64,000 nt of DNA from Trichobilharzia regenti (Eukaryota > Platyhelminthes > Trematoda > Strigeidida > Schistosomatidae): assembly GCA_944472135.2 (NCBI GenBank), contig OX235263.1:22621379-22685378 (forward strand), read 5' to 3'. The notes beneath the pieces are model-generated. The model had not been told where the DNA came from and did not search any database. It saw only the letters and a list, made by a program, of their open reading frames with translations. Shown piece after piece: positions 23,301 to 35,090 of this stretch (the stretch's first letter is position 1; the number at the start of each line of letters is the position of its first letter). The position numbers and the translations under genes were made by a program.

Positions 23301-24815
23301 ACCAAAATATCCATAATATTCTACTCACCAAAAAAGTGAGGATATAGCTTTGATTTTGAACTGAAGAATCCAGATTAGGTCACTGAGAATGGAAGACATG
23401 AAAAGACTAGCTGCCTTTGATCATAGGTGCCTGCGTTCTATTTCCCGTGTAAAGTGGCATAAAAAGGTGAGCAACATGGAGGTTAGGCGTAGAGTTCTAG
23501 GTAAACAGGGGAAATCAATCGACGAAGTCGTGAAGCTACAAAGACTGGGATGGTTAGGACATGCGTTACGTATGCCAAGCCATCGCCTCCCTCGACGAGC
23601 AATGTTAGCGGATATAGGGTCAGGCTGGAAAAAAGCTAGCGGCGGTCAAACAAAAACTTGGCATCAGTCAATGAAATCCACAACAGTTGGTCTAAGCCAC
23701 GTAGGAAGGTGTAGACTTCCAGGCTGGGGTCCTCGGGATGGCTCAAAACCGTTCTCAGTGGCGCAGATGCATCCACTCCTTGTGACTTATGATCTTCAAT
23801 GAAACTGTTTTGTATTTCTTTATTACTCCTCCTTTGTCTCACACCTCTGCTCACTGTTTCTATTATGCTTTTCTTGTACTTTCCTCTCTTGCTTCGCGTG
23901 CTACACGGAATGTGGCGACTTGAACTTCCGCACATTTGTGCAAAGTTCTATGTCGAAAACAGACAGACAGATTAGGCTTTACTTAAAATTTAGGACACTT
24001 GTTATCGTATGGAAATGAATTTAATCATAATTACCGTCACAATTAAAATAGAATGCTTTTACCATTGCCTACATACTTACTTCACCATGTCTTGAAGCTG
24101 TGAGTACAAGCTTTCCGTTAGTCCTTGGAACAAAATTGATGTCTGAAATCCATATGGGTTCTGCGAGTTGCAAAACAGATGGACGAACATTTTTGGCAAC
24201 GAAAACTGGCTCTTTAGGGTTGTTAATGTCCCATATGCGCAGTGAGACATCTTTACCTCCAATAGCAATCTGACCAGCTGTCAATCTAGCTGCACATAAA
24301 TGACCTTTAACAGACAATTGTAGCTGAGAAAATAAATGAACGCCTCAACTTACAGTCTCTGTAGTGAGGTCATGATCAAACAGTTTTACACTCCCAGACG
24401 AGTGAGCTGTAAAAATGAAACTGGCTTAATAATTCGCGAAGCACACTAACTTGTCAAAGGACTGCAAACCGACAACAGAACCCTCCGCCGACTTCGACAT
24501 CTTATCCAAGGAAGTTAAAGAACCACACCTGATATCGACACTGTGAATTTTCCCTGAATGACACCCAGCAAACACCAGTAAGTAACATATTACAAATTAA
24601 AGTTAACAAACTTTAGATTCTTCTCCGTCACTCCAGCACATAGCAGTAATATTCTCACTTTTAAGTAAGGAAACCGGTGACAAAGAATGACTACATATCG
24701 AAAATCCTCTCAGAAAGCCGGAAGATGAACCGATAACTACATCGAAACAACCAGAAGACACCCCATGTGACAAAATTTCAAAAGTATTTGAAGGTCAGTT
24801 TCAGTAAGTCGCCAT
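20336..24815 (-). CDS. WDR74: WDR74/NSA1-like WD40 protein (ribosome biogenesis), multi-exon
   Basis: The WDR74 family (yeast Nsa1) is a nucleolar beta-propeller acting in 60S maturation. Exons read from the minus strand, with GT-AG sites and matching phases: 24815-24608 (5' end uncertain), 24553-24451, 24420-24354, 24323-24081, 21763-21248, 20611-20336. Diagnostic tracts occur in family order: VVIGSSSGFLRGF, NITAMCWSDGEES, FIFTAHSSGSVKLFDHD, GGKDVSLRIWDINNPKEPVF, VAKNVR, EPIWISDI, LDLYDLRCGQRRPVAR, LDRYMRIYN, IYVKFPVTSFLV, FDELWSQIP, and a basic tail KVSKRKRKK typical of nucleolar proteins. Exon 1 is irregular: an ATG at 24815 is followed by in-frame TGA at 24803-24801 and 24797-24795, and the 54-nt intron 24607-24554 skips a plausible strand (YLLVFAGCHSG) in the same frame. 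The large intron 24080-21764 holds retroelements. Confidence 0.85.
21930..22290 (-). mobile_element. Non-LTR retrotransposon C-terminal fragment
   Basis: The minus strand encodes QQRRLRWFGHVLGRPDDDLV near 22160-22255, then KTWLGTAKADMECLGL and DRRSWAAMIRDVHEAG near 21980. This is an RTE-like C-terminal region, distinct from the HRLPRRAML type elsewhere in the window. It has one stop and lies in the large WDR74 intron. Confidence 0.65.
22295..22830. repeat. GC-richer repeat-like segment in WDR74 intron
   Basis: About 535 bases noticeably richer in G+C than the flanks, with no long ORF and a G-run (GGGGGGGG) near 22762. It adjoins the non-LTR fragment and probably belongs to a repeat, but no second copy is in the window to prove it. 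Confidence 0.35.
23372..23960 (+). mobile_element. RTE-type retrotransposon 3' end
   Basis: The open frame 23389-23802 encodes EDMKRLAAFDHRCLRSISRV, VSNMEVRRRVLG, LQRLGWLGHALRMPSHRLPR, GGQTKTWHQSMKS and CRLPGWGPRDG, the terminal part of the RTE polyprotein, then the 3' untranslated end to the AAGTTCTATGTCGAAAAC tail. It lies in the WDR74 intron, opposite to the gene. Confidence 0.8.
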
Positions 24816-25049
24816 CCAATATCCAATATCGTTTTTGCGACTGCACTTATATGTCACGTATTTTCGCTTAGAAAAATTTTGGGTCGATAAGTCTTATTAA
24901 AATTGTGTTTTAAATTTTTTGGATTGATAGGAATTTTCATTTCCTGGCTAGTTATGTTGGTGTCCGCATCATGTGATCTGACAGTGACACACTCCTAGCA
25001 TGCTGGTTCCGATGAAAGAAATCTGGAGAGTAGTTCAGCTATAATACTC
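24816..25049. other. Upstream region of the WDR74-like gene
   Basis: No gene. On the minus strand a TATA-like ACATATAAG lies about 35 bases above the candidate ATG. This is weak evidence for a promoter. Confidence 0.25.
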
Positions 25050-25400
25050 ATCACATGCAGTAACATGCGACCATACAATAGGATGGGATAAGATGACAGT
25101 TTCAAAATCTAATGTAACAGGGTGGGGGAAGAGACTGATAACGGAATCTCTGTTAATCGAATCAACCGCAAACACGTGTAATAGGAATGATTCAACACCT
25201 GTCGAGCCGGACATTTGAAAAATTCTACTACTCCTTCAACAGATAGGAGAGAACAAAGAAAGCTATGAAACTCAAGTTTAGAGGTTGTTTGATTATATTT
25301 CATATGATTATGAGCATTAATTTGTGTTCGAAACTTCGTCACCCAGTTAATAATACTGTTTCACTGTGTGATATATCTAATGCGATATTTCGTGGACTCC
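25050..25400. repeat. Dispersed repeat A, copy 1
   Basis: Matches 52760-53105 over most of its length: GATGGGATAAGATGACAGTT, AAATCTAATGTAACAGGG, TGTAATAGGAATGATTCAAC, ATTCTACTACTCC, and GTTCGAAAC...CGTCA. Orientation and family are unknown. Confidence 0.7.
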
Positions 25401-25768
25401 TGCCACCATTGAGTATATACTCAATATTGACAGGGTTGAGTAGTTTGAGTCATACCAACGGGAATAGTTGATATATATAATTCCTCGTCACTGTGAGTGA
25501 AATGTCACCTTATTCTTTTCAGAAAGTAGGCTGGTTGGTGAGGTATAAGTAATTTTTAAGTAACTCATATCTTTTCATGTAATAATGTGGTACGTTCTGA
25601 CCTAGTTTTCCCATATTTCATTAGTACGTATGTTTTGTTTCATTCCTGGCATCCGGTAGATATTGCACGACCGACTCATATTTGTTTGGGGGCTTTTGTC
25701 ATTATTCCTGTCTTTTGTCTGAAATTATATGCAAAGGCAAAAACAAACAACAGATGCAGTCTCTAAGT

Positions 25769-25990
25769 TCACACATTAAATGAACCTATCATTTCTGAAG
25801 CTCTTGCATGGGAATTGGCACTAGTATCTCTTGCAAACTCTCTTAGTGTGTTAATAAGTACCTTTCCAAAGGAGGCCAATGTGGTCGCTAGCCGCATTTC
25901 AGTAGGCAGTTGGTTCCATATCTGAGCATATTCAATCAAGTAAAGACTATCAGATGAAACCCACTTTCTTCGGCAGATCATAGGGCATAT
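25769..25990 (-). mobile_element. Jockey/CR1-like C-terminal fragment
   Basis: The minus-strand frame 25769-25981 contains YAQIWNQLPTEMRLATTLAS, the W-N-x-L-P-x-E-x-R tract that ends non-LTR RT proteins (compare LWNQLPSEIR at about 28536). Upstream sequence on this strand is not recognisable. Confidence 0.5.
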
Positions 25991-26063
25991 CCCATAGGTG
26001 AAGTGGCGCCACCTGATTGACTTTATTGGCTTTTGCGTGCCTTAGTTGATTTGAATTGGTTCT

Positions 26064-26793
26064 CTAGGCAAATGCAGTTGATTTGATTTTGGTGCTTATT
26101 TTGCTCTTGTCGGATGAATTTATATGAAAATTTATGTTCACCATTGTTCTTGAGCAATTGCATATTGCTTGTGCTGCAGGACGCTTAAATATACGGATCA
26201 TCCTATGATTATTATGCATAGCGAATGTGCTTTGCATACATTTTGACCACTGTTTTTCGAAAAGTTTCTTTGCAGCTTGCTGGTAACCTGTACTCGGTCG
26301 TGAATTTCCCAATCAGCTGCTGTGTATTACCTATTTCTGTTGCAGGAACCGAAGAGTATTGTTGAGCATGCCTCTGCACTTTTGTGTGGCGTTTTGATTA
26401 CAAAAATTCAGTGGAATCCATAGTCACAAGCGGAGATTATTGCTTTCAAATGGGCAGAAACTGCAGTATTTTTCACGATCAGTCGCAACATTCACTATTT
26501 TCCATCAAGATTTTTAACCGAGATAAAGGGACGCTACAAAATATTCTAGTACTTTTCTGGTTTTGAATAACACCAGCGTGATCAGGTGCGTAAGGACATC
26601 TGAGATGTGCGTCATTTTGTCCAATTATTGAGCTTGATTTCATGAAGTTCCGAATTTTTCTATTATCCTGAAGCCATATTATGTGCGTTTGTACAACAGC
26701 AATTCGCAGGATTATTTTGGAATCATGTAGACGTAGTGTCCGACATCTGTTAAAGCTACGGACGTAAGCTTTAGAAGGGGCCGCTATATCCAT
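26064..26793 (-). other. Unassigned minus-strand ORFs (26064-26312, 26479-26793)
   Basis: Two modest ORFs of 82 and 104 codons. The second (RSFNRCRTLRLHDSKIILRI...) is basic and could be the N-terminal protein of a non-LTR element, given the RT C-terminus downstream on the same strand, but no zinc-knuckle or other motif is visible. Confidence 0.2.
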
Positions 26794-26849
26794 TTAGGGA
26801 GAATTCATCAATGTCTGCAATCAAAAGAGCATATTCCTAAATGGCTCCA

Positions 26850-27345
26850 GAAGCAAACAGACTGCCCAGAACCTATTCGTTAAAAATAAAACACGTGTTC
26901 ATTTACAAAATATGTGTAAGGCCACTACTACAATATTGTCCATTTATTATAAGTAGCACTCCCACACGTGATAAGCTAAGGATGGAAAGCATCTAACGAT
27001 ATTTTACCTCAAAACTACTTGGCTACGATTGTAAGAAAGACTACATCTCACGCTGCATGATCCTAAAACTTGACCCACTTTGGACAAGACGACTTATTAC
27101 AAACCTAATATTCTTCTTTAAGGTCCTTCACAAAATATCATTCTCAGGTAACAGGGACATACAATTTTCACAGGAAGGCTCTTACGATCTACGTAACCAA
27201 ACTCACACAGTAACAATAAGAGCCTTTAAGTCAAAACTCCGTGGAAACTTCTTGAGAGTCATGTATTCTAAAATATGGAATAGCCTGTCCCTAGATGTCA
27301 GAACTTGCTCTTCGGTTTTAAGTTTCAAACGCTCTCTGTAAAGAC
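26850..27345 (+). mobile_element. CR1/jockey-like RT C-terminal fragment
   Basis: The plus strand reads FIYKICVRPLLQYCPF, LDPLWTRRLITNLIFFFKVL, SYDLRNQTH and SKIWNSLSLDVRTCSSVLSF, colinear with the end of the ORF at 27386-28657 (IYKICIRPKLEYCAH, LEPLWLRRVKCNLFLLFKVI, LWNQLPSEIR). It has a stop near 26996 and is truncated at its 5' side. Confidence 0.7.
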
Positions 27346-27385
27346 TGTTTCACTCTAGTGATTATATATTTCCGTAGTTTCACGT

Positions 27386-28657
27386 GTGATGGAAAAGATT
27401 GTAAAGAAGCAAATTGTTCAGTATTTGCTCTCGAATGACTTAATATCCCCTTTCCAATACGGTTTCCTAAATAGAAGATCGTGCATTACGTGCCAGTTAG
27501 ATTATTTCGACCACATTACTGAATGTGTAGACAAAGGTCGTTCGGCAGCAACATTATTTCTAGATGTTAGGAAAGCTTTTGATAAAGTCCCACATAAAAG
27601 ACTCATACTGAAACTCCTATCTTATGGAATAAGTGGAAGGCTTCTTGAGTGGATAACTTCCTTTCTTACAGGAAGAGAACAGTTAGTTAAAGTCAACCAT
27701 CACTTATCAACATCCAAACCGATAACCAGCGGCGTGATACAAGGTAGTGTTCTTGGCCCTACCCTATTCATTGTATTCATAAATGATATTGTCTCTATGA
27801 TCAAGTATGGCAAGCCATACCTCTTTGCAGATGACCTCAAAGTTGTCTATGATTTTGACTATAATGATATGAATATTGTTAGTAAAATCCAAGAAGACCT
27901 AAATAGTCTATGTAATTGGAGTGAAAAGTGGCAGTTAACGTTCAATCCAGCTAAATCTGGGATAACATACTTCGGACGTTGGAAACCTAGCATGTGTCTA
28001 TACATGTACGGTGACCTTGTCTCAAACACAAACACAGTCACAGATCTCGGGATAACATACTCAGATCTTACCTTTACTGAACATGCAAATAAGGTGGTAT
28101 CTGATTGTAAACGTCTAACCGGCTTTGTGCTACGCAACTTTTACACTCCAGAAGCCAGATTAGCCATATATAAGATATGCATTCGCCCCAAACTTGAATA
28201 CTGTGCCCACTTATACAGTAGCTTCAAGTCGGCAGACAGAAAAAAGGTTGAAAGTGTCCAAAGATTCCTTACGAAACGCATATTAGGCTATGGTCAGCAA
28301 ATAGAATACCTTGACAGATGTATTCGACTGGACTTAGAGCCCTTATGGTTAAGGAGAGTGAAGTGCAATTTATTTCTCTTATTCAAAGTTATAAGAAAGC
28401 ACTGTAACAGTAACTCGTCCATAACCTGGGCTAATCCTAAATCGTATGGACTACGCAACCACAACTACCTTCTCAAGGTTAACACCCATAAACTCACCAC
28501 TAGAGCTAACTTCTTCACCATTAAATATTGCAAACTTTGGAACCAACTACCCTCTGAGATAAGATCCTGTGAAAGGCCTGACAGTTTCAAAAGGAGCCTA
28601 GAAAAACATATAAACATGTCCACCCTAGCCCGCCTCAAAGATCTCAACTGCTGGTAG
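27386..28657 (+). CDS. CR1/jockey-like retrotransposon reverse transcriptase, intact 423-codon frame
   Basis: The longest open frame in the window, and the best candidate for a recently active RT. In order: block A FLDVRKAFDKVPHKRL at about residue 58; GVIQGSVLGPTLFIVFINDI (PQG-type block); the catalytic YLFADDLKVVYDF (FADD) at about residue 145; a thumb tract TDLGITYSDLTFTEHANKVV; and the C-terminal LWNQLPSEIRSCERPDSFK. The first Met is only the first ATG. RT blocks 0-1 and the AP endonuclease expected upstream are absent, because the element is 5'-truncated where it joins an unrelated C-terminal copy ending at 27345. Copies of this type use the RT for target-primed reverse transcription. 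Confidence 0.85.
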   Translation: MMEKIVKKQIVQYLLSNDLISPFQYGFLNRRSCITCQLDYFDHITECVDKGRSAATLFLDVRKAFDKVPHKRLILKLLSYGISGRLLEWITSFLTGREQLVKVNHHLSTSKPITSGVIQGSVLGPTLFIVFINDIVSMIKYGKPYLFADDLKVVYDFDYNDMNIVSKIQEDLNSLCNWSEKWQLTFNPAKSGITYFGRWKPSMCLYMYGDLVSNTNTVTDLGITYSDLTFTEHANKVVSDCKRLTGFVLRNFYTPEARLAIYKICIRPKLEYCAHLYSSFKSADRKKVESVQRFLTKRILGYGQQIEYLDRCIRLDLEPLWLRRVKCNLFLLFKVIRKHCNSNSSITWANPKSYGLRNHNYLLKVNTHKLTTRANFFTIKYCKLWNQLPSEIRSCERPDSFKRSLEKHINMSTLARLKDLNCW

Positions 28658-30239
28658 AGTGGAGAGACAATGGCTTTTCAATATTTAACTACGGAAAGTA
28701 CACTAGTCCCAATACCAATATAATAACACTTAGTAATTATGTAGGTTCAATACTTGAAATTCGATTGTCATTAAAATACTTAAAATGATTAAAATAGCTA
28801 TGCGGCAAGTGTTCTCTTGCTTTACCATGCTTGTTTCCCTTATAACACTCAGTTATTGAGCCTAATGTATTCTTTGATAATACGAATTATGACACTGACT
28901 ATGCTCTTATTATACATAGATTGATTTACTTTACGACTACCTGTAGTACTAACTACCCTTCTGTAGTATTGTTAAACAAATGCTGAAATTTTGTTGGTTC
29001 TGTTAATATCTTTTTATAATATGTTTAGACACGTTACTTTGCAATGTCAGATGTCTACTATATACAAGACTGTCATGATAATTTAGTACACTAAGTCCTG
29101 CCAACCGACCTTACCTTCAGTTCATACTACCTACATTGATCCCTAACTATATTGTTCTGCTGAATCTTGCTTCACTATTCACAAAACCTATTCTTTTTAT
29201 TCTTTAAGGTTCTAACTTCTTGTAAAGTAATCTGTTCATTAGGACGCATGCATACATATATAATGTTCATAAAGATGTACGCGGAGACCTATTGGAAGCA
29301 CTCATTAAGAAAGCTAGGGAGATGGAATATGAGGTACGAACATGTCTGGTACCAAGCAATTTATTTGCGGTAGCCATAATAATCATAGTCTCAGAGCTTA
29401 ACATCAAAAAAGGAGGGAGGGTGGCGTTAGCTGATCAGTAGATATGGTGGGGGTCACTAAGGTGAATCGCCCCATTCTGCAGGAACAGCAATATACAAAT
29501 TAAAGGCTCGAGATATTTCTGATTTTTATGAGGGCTTAGATCTTTATCTTGAAAAAGATAATAATGAACGCCTTGACAGATCATGCTTCTACCTCTAAAT
29601 ATATACTATTCGCCCAGCCTATTGTTGAGATGCGACCATGTGGGATGTGCACAGTTTTATGGGGCATCTTATAAACTAACTTGCTGTCCATTGACTGATC
29701 TTTAAATACCACTTCACAATGTCTTATCTCATTCATTTTCCAATAACGTCTTTACTTGATCCTCATTATATTCCATTAAACCTAACATTTTACAGCTCTT
29801 TATGACTTATTATATTCCTACTCTCTGAAGGGTACGGTTGTACATTAAATGCACAAAAAGGTATAAAACAAAAACAACTGGCACAACTGAGGATAAATGT
29901 ATTAAAACCAAAAGTGGACATCATGATAGTACGAGGTATATGTGTAGCATTATACATTGCAAATGAACGTTGTCAGCCTAGGGAGTTTTCTTTTTTTAAT
30001 GCATTTATTAATGATACTTGCACTTACCTATTTCATTACAATTTAATGATTCACCTCAGCACTTTTACTTTTCTAAAACAGCTTTCAATCCCTTGTAAAC
30101 GTTGTACTTACCTCAATATTGGTTGGTTATCGTATGCCGACAACCACGGGATGAAAACGAAACGAAGTCGATTTTCCCGCTCAACCTGGAGGACAATTGT
30201 ACAATTCAATAACTATACAGCCTAGTTCAGACAATGTGT
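28658..30239. other. 3' flank of the RT ORF; no gene seen
   Basis: AT-rich. The first few hundred bases are presumably 3' untranslated sequence of the element. No further coding exon is recognised. Confidence 0.4.
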
Positions 30240-30400
30240 ATTTATATATATATCAAATATTTAACTGTTGAAACATTATTAACTTGTAGACAATCTACGA
30301 TTTGATATTATATCATACTTGATCGTGCCTGTAAAAATGGCATGCATTTTCATGTAAATTTATATGTTTATATGAGAATATACATTATTATTATTATTAA
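30240..30400 (+). mobile_element. CR1-like 3' end with (ATT)n tail
   Basis: CAATCTACGATTTGATATTA, GCCTGTAAAAATGGCATGCAT and ATGAGAATATACATTATTATT. The same blocks recur in reverse at 39480-39600 (left palindrome arm), 41700-41830 (right arm) and, shortened, in the insertion 37606-37682. Confidence 0.7.
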
Positions 30401-31044
30401 TAAACTATTTATTCCTAGAACGAATCAATTATCAGTTTACCACAGTACCTAAAAAACATGCTTAAATACCCTTATTACTCTGAAAACGACAAATAAACTA
30501 GTTGCACAGATGCATAGAAAGACTTAGTAGAAATAAATATGTATGTTTACTAAATCACAGTGTACAACGAATATAAACATATATGTCCGACTCCACATAC
30601 TTTTTCTTTTCACTCTGGTACTTTGCTGCTCGCCTCTTCTCTTCTGTTTACCTCGTAGCATAAGTTGCATTGATCTACATCCAGACTGAAGCTGAGAAAC
30701 AATTGAAATCACTTACTTATAAATCATCCTTCAAGGTTTGGCTAGTAATGACTCAGCATCCTTGATAAAATCCACCGTCACCATAACAAGACACTGTACA
30801 GCATCCTATACAGGCACTGTCAATGATCTACAAAGGCTTCCGTATAGCTTTCTACGCGTTAATTCACTTACTCGTCGAAACAACCATGCAGTGACAAATG
30901 GCGGTCTTGGTAATAAATCAAATCTGCGTGACAATAACCAGTATTAATCTGCACTCATTAGAATTCACATCTGATGTTACTTGCAACAAAATTGCCGACA
31001 AAATCGTACAAATAAATCACTCATTTTAAATTAGTACCCTTGCA

Positions 31045-31690
31045 TCACCTTGCATCTCCTCAGGTAGAACAAGGAGTAACTTCAGAAAACTGTATGTTCG
31101 CACGTCTAAGTATAGAAATTCTATGACACCATACTTGTAACGTATTTTATGTGACGAAAAGTGTCAGGTAACAATTAACTAACCTTTTTTCATCTATTAA
31201 ATAAAAAATTTCCTTCATCCATACTTAAATACCTTCAAAGTTTCCTTTATTATTTCTGTTATATTTATGGTCCTATTGCTTCTTTGTTTGTTTTACTTTC
31301 ATAATTGCAAACACCAACTTATCTCTATGACTGCTGTAATCTTTGTTTTTCCCCTCACCATATCATGTAAAGAAAACATTATATTCAATATTTTTAAACA
31401 TACCAGGATTTCTGTACCGCATTGACAATACTGTGCGACACAAATCCATGGCAATTTTCCCTTGTATGATTACCTTAGCTGTTATCATTATTATTATTAT
31501 TTCCATTTTATATGCTGCATCTTTTTGACACTACCTCTATTGTATATGTGGAAAATTTTCTGTGTGATTAATCTTTATAATTTGAGGAAATTAGATGCAA
31601 TATTGTGACTAATGCTGAAAATTCCATTCTGTATCACAAGTATTGTTTTTGGAATAAAGTAAGTCATGATTATTACTATTATTTGAACAT
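31045..31690 (+). mobile_element. CR1/jockey-like 3' end
   Basis: Starts with CATCTCCTCAGGTAGAACAAG, matching the C-terminal/3' region of the copies near 4730 and 9527, and ends with GGAATAAAGTAAG and an irregular (ATT)n tail. No RT remains. Confidence 0.6.
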
Positions 31691-31774
31691 AAAACAAGAA
31701 CAGGATACGATGCCGCACACAACAAAGTTATATGGAAGAATTGACTTCAAGCTGTATTTTTTCCTAATTATTTT

Positions 31775-31975
31775 TGCGTCGGTGGCACAGTGGTAAGGAC
31801 GCTCACCGGCCATGCACATGGTCTGGGGTTCGAGCCCACACCGGCGCACACCTGATATCTATGGTCTGCCTGCGAAATTCGGGCTATCGATATCCACGCT
31901 GAAAATTCCATACTTGTACCAAAAATACAGTGTGGAATCAAGCTGTAATCAAAAGTAAATAAATGAGTAAATAGT
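31775..31975 (+). mobile_element. tRNA-derived SINE, family A, copy 3
   Basis: Head TGCGTCGGTGGCACAGTGGT, B box GGGTTCGAGCCC at about 31827, body as in the other copies, tail AATCAAAAGTAAATAAATGAG. Confidence 0.85.
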
Positions 31976-32734
31976 CCATCCAACACATACTTAGGTTTTT
32001 TGATAATGCGACGACAATATTTCCATATTTCTTAATGTGCTCCATTGAACGACTAGCTTTCAGACTGTACTCACGAACTAATGTCAGAGAGGACAGCAAC
32101 CATGTAATTTCACCATAAACCAAATTCATTTAATGTAAATAATACTTATCCATGCCTGTACAACTGGTGTGTCCTACATACATAGGAATAAATATACCAT
32201 TATTATTTAAGGAACGACTGGTTATTGGAAAGTGGAAACATCATGTAAGTGATAAAGTTATTAGCATAGTTTACAAGCAAATAGTTAAGGTTATTTATTT
32301 AGAAGTGATGGTAAATTGCTGATAGTTTAAGGGATTTTTCGAGCGATAGGAACATAGATGGGACAGTGTAACTGGATAACAATATAACTGGATAAGCAAC
32401 ATCAACTGGCCAGTGTACACATATTTTGAAGTAAAACACGATCGGGCAAAGTACTTCGAAGACAAGAGTAGAGCAGTCTCCTGGAACTACTAACTAAATT
32501 TGTCTTTGAATTAAGACTGAAAGTAAATGGCATATTGGTAGGCTCAGTGATCACCATTACTCAGTTACGTTGGAATAAGTTTATCCAAGTATTATTTCAC
32601 TCATAATTCTGTCTTTTGAATAACTTAGTAAGGTGGCGTTTACTTCTAGTTTTTAATCACTAAGTAAAGGTTGAATCCCTAAGGGTTTCTTGATAAAAAG
32701 ATTAAATTATCGGCAAATTAAGTAAATATGTTCG
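31976..32734. other. No gene seen
   Basis: Intergenic; no element recognised. Confidence 0.4.
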
Positions 32735-34060
32735 GTGGCCTGTTTAAACATTGAGCTACCAAAATTTTCCGTCACTTTTATTGCATCTGGTTACTTGGAT
32801 TTATTTTGTTTTAATTATTCAATTATTTATCCAAATCGTATTACTTACCCTCGCGATTATTTGAAATGTTTTCAACCTGATGATTTACGTGTTTATAATA
32901 ACCTTAAGAAAAAGCATCCAAGTGGGTGGCAACGATACTTAAAGCGTAATCCGATACATCAAATGACTGTTCCAGTGATTATAAGCACAAATTGCAGGTC
33001 ATTATCGAACAGTATTAATTACCTGAATACTCTATTATGTTCGAACATTTACCGTAATACGCGTCAGGAAACTTGGCTCCAGGATTCATATGATGACAAT
33101 TTAATCTCCCTGAATGCTTTCAATATGTGCAGACAAGATCGAGGTAGTTCAAAGAAGAAGCGAGGTGGTGGTGTTGCTACTTTTGTCGATTCTCAGTGGT
33201 CTGTTGCTAACAGCGTCTGTTTTAAATTATCAAATAATAATATTGACTGTATAACTGTCAAATGTTGACCTGAACACCTGTCTAAGTACAAATTCATCTT
33301 TATCACGAACATTTATGTCACACATTGTTGCAGCACTTCAAAGATATCTAAGCTTGCCGATGAATTCCCTATATTCGCTGCCGCCTCTTTTGGTAACTCA
33401 TTGTCCATAAAGACAGGTGAATTTAATTATTGTGACTGTAGCTTCCTTACAGAGCTAGGTCATTAAAACATCGTTAACTTTCCCACCAGACTGTGAACTT
33501 CTCGTCATCTTGTATTTATAAATGACCACGGAATACACAAAGCTCGTAAAAGAGCCAACATTCTAACATAGATAATCGTATTGTTTCATTACATATAAAA
33601 TAGCGTGAATAGTGATGTTGAGCTGCACTTCAGTTTAGTATTCTAAATAAGAAAAGGACTATGATATGTTCATTTCACGAATCTGTGACCTTTCAGGTGT
33701 TACGCTACATCAAACACTATGTATCTTATCAAGTAAAGTCAGGTGACTGTACTACAGATTTTAAAACAGTCAGTGCAAAACAGAGAGAAAACTAAACCAT
33801 CCTCTTCAAGAATGTGTGACTCCAAACAAAACAACCCAACCTACACCATGCTGTAGCGTAGTACAGCGTTTAGTCGCCAAATTCCATGTATTAAACATCC
33901 AACATTTCAGACCAGTTGAGTCAATAAAGGAAACTGGCTTTTTTAAATTAGCTTATTACCTTGAAAGAGTTACTTACGCCAAGAAAGTAAATGGATCTGG
34001 TTATGAAATTTTTCAAAAAGTATACAAGTATAAATCGGGGTAAATTTCTCCAACATGTAT
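32735..34060 (+). pseudogene. Non-LTR AP-endonuclease domain fragment, crossing the left palindrome edge
   Basis: The frame 32735-33268 encodes a start like VPVIISTNCRSLSNSINYLN (EN N-terminus), ETWLQDSY with the catalytic E-T-W-L motif, then CRQDRGSSKKKRGGGVATFV, the R-x-DR...RGGGVA block of retrotransposon AP-endonucleases. After a stop at 33266 further blocks follow in other frames (TELGH, NFPTR, VFINDHGIHKARKRA). The trace runs through 33583, where the inverted repeat begins, so at the left edge the element is continuous. The matching outer edge on the right (47637) joins different DNA. Confidence 0.65.
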
Positions 34061-34744
34061 TTTTTTATTAATCTCCATTTACCAAAGGAGTATTATTGGA
34101 AAATTCAGAAAACTGATTATGCTCGAATAAATCGCCTGTATTCTGTGTAATATTTACCTACATGAACCCTATGGAGTATATGTGAAAATCTGTATTTGTA
34201 TCTGCGTTATCCTGGAAAGGGTCACTGTGTGTTGTATGAAACCTGAAAATATTAATTTGTCGTTATCATTTCACTCATGACTACCAACAGACATGTTGAC
34301 TTACTTTTTCAAGCTAGTAGTATGCATGAAATGTGATACTTCCCAATGTTTTGATGTGGTTTTGTTCTCCGAGCTGGATAGTTAATTTGCACTAGTATGG
34401 CAATGAAAGCTTCGCAAATTTGCTATGTAGCTAAGAGAACACAACGACACCTGAGCTACAAATCTTCTCCATCATAACTTCCCAATGTTCTTCTGAACCT
34501 ACTGGTTTCCTGTCTGAAAAAACTGCCTGTATCGCCATTCGTCCGGAAGGTGTTTTACGTATGTGAATGGGCTGAATTTGAGCTCACTTACTTGTTTTTT
34601 CGTGGGCAAAAATTATTTTGCCGTTTCCATCTAGGTATACTGTCCTCCTGAAAACAAGATTGGCTGACTCCTCATTCTACACCATCTTAGACATCTGTCT
34701 CAGTAGTCCGGAACACCATCCAAATGATGGAGCGACAATATGAT

Positions 34745-35090
34745 TGTCAATGGAGTTGAAGATTGAACGATCAATTCATGGTTGTTTGCTCAAACCAACT
34801 TCCCCAATTTTCGCGGAGGCATCGATACACCAGTCATCGTCTCATCGGTCGCTGTTCAGAAAGAAGTCAGCAGTAATTTTGTGATTTATTATTGTAATAT
34901 TTGTTCACAGACCCTAGTAAAAACATTACTTTTATATGTTGGTGTAACAATAAAGAATTCTCGAGTGGCCAATCGATCTTTTGGTTTTTTCGTCCGTTAT
35001 TACTAAGCGTTTCTGAAAAACTGCAAGGAACAGCGTGGGCCCGAGCGTAGCAAGAGCTGGGCATTAACGGTTTATGAGACGTGGCTGACA
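34745..35090 (+). mobile_element. Solo LTR, BEL/Pao-type family, with 5-bp target duplication (left arm)
   Basis: 346-bp LTR beginning TGTCAATGGAG and ending GTGGCTGACA (TG...CA), flanked by ATGAT on both sides (34740-34744 and 35091-35095). It carries a polyadenylation-like AATAAA (CAATAAAGAATTC, about 34950). It arose by LTR-LTR recombination before the arm was duplicated, as the mirror copy at 46130-46475 has the same flanks. Confidence 0.85.

Noticed and set aside
30524..30712. Possible small host exon on the minus strand (TTTCTCAG acceptor and CGAG/GTAAAC donor near 30655-30700)
   Set aside because: Splice-like sites alone, with no homologous protein or neighbouring exons, are too weak.
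33816..34043. 75-codon ORF repeated in both arms
   Set aside because: Identical only because the arms are duplicated; it falls in the decayed non-LTR linker and has no motif.
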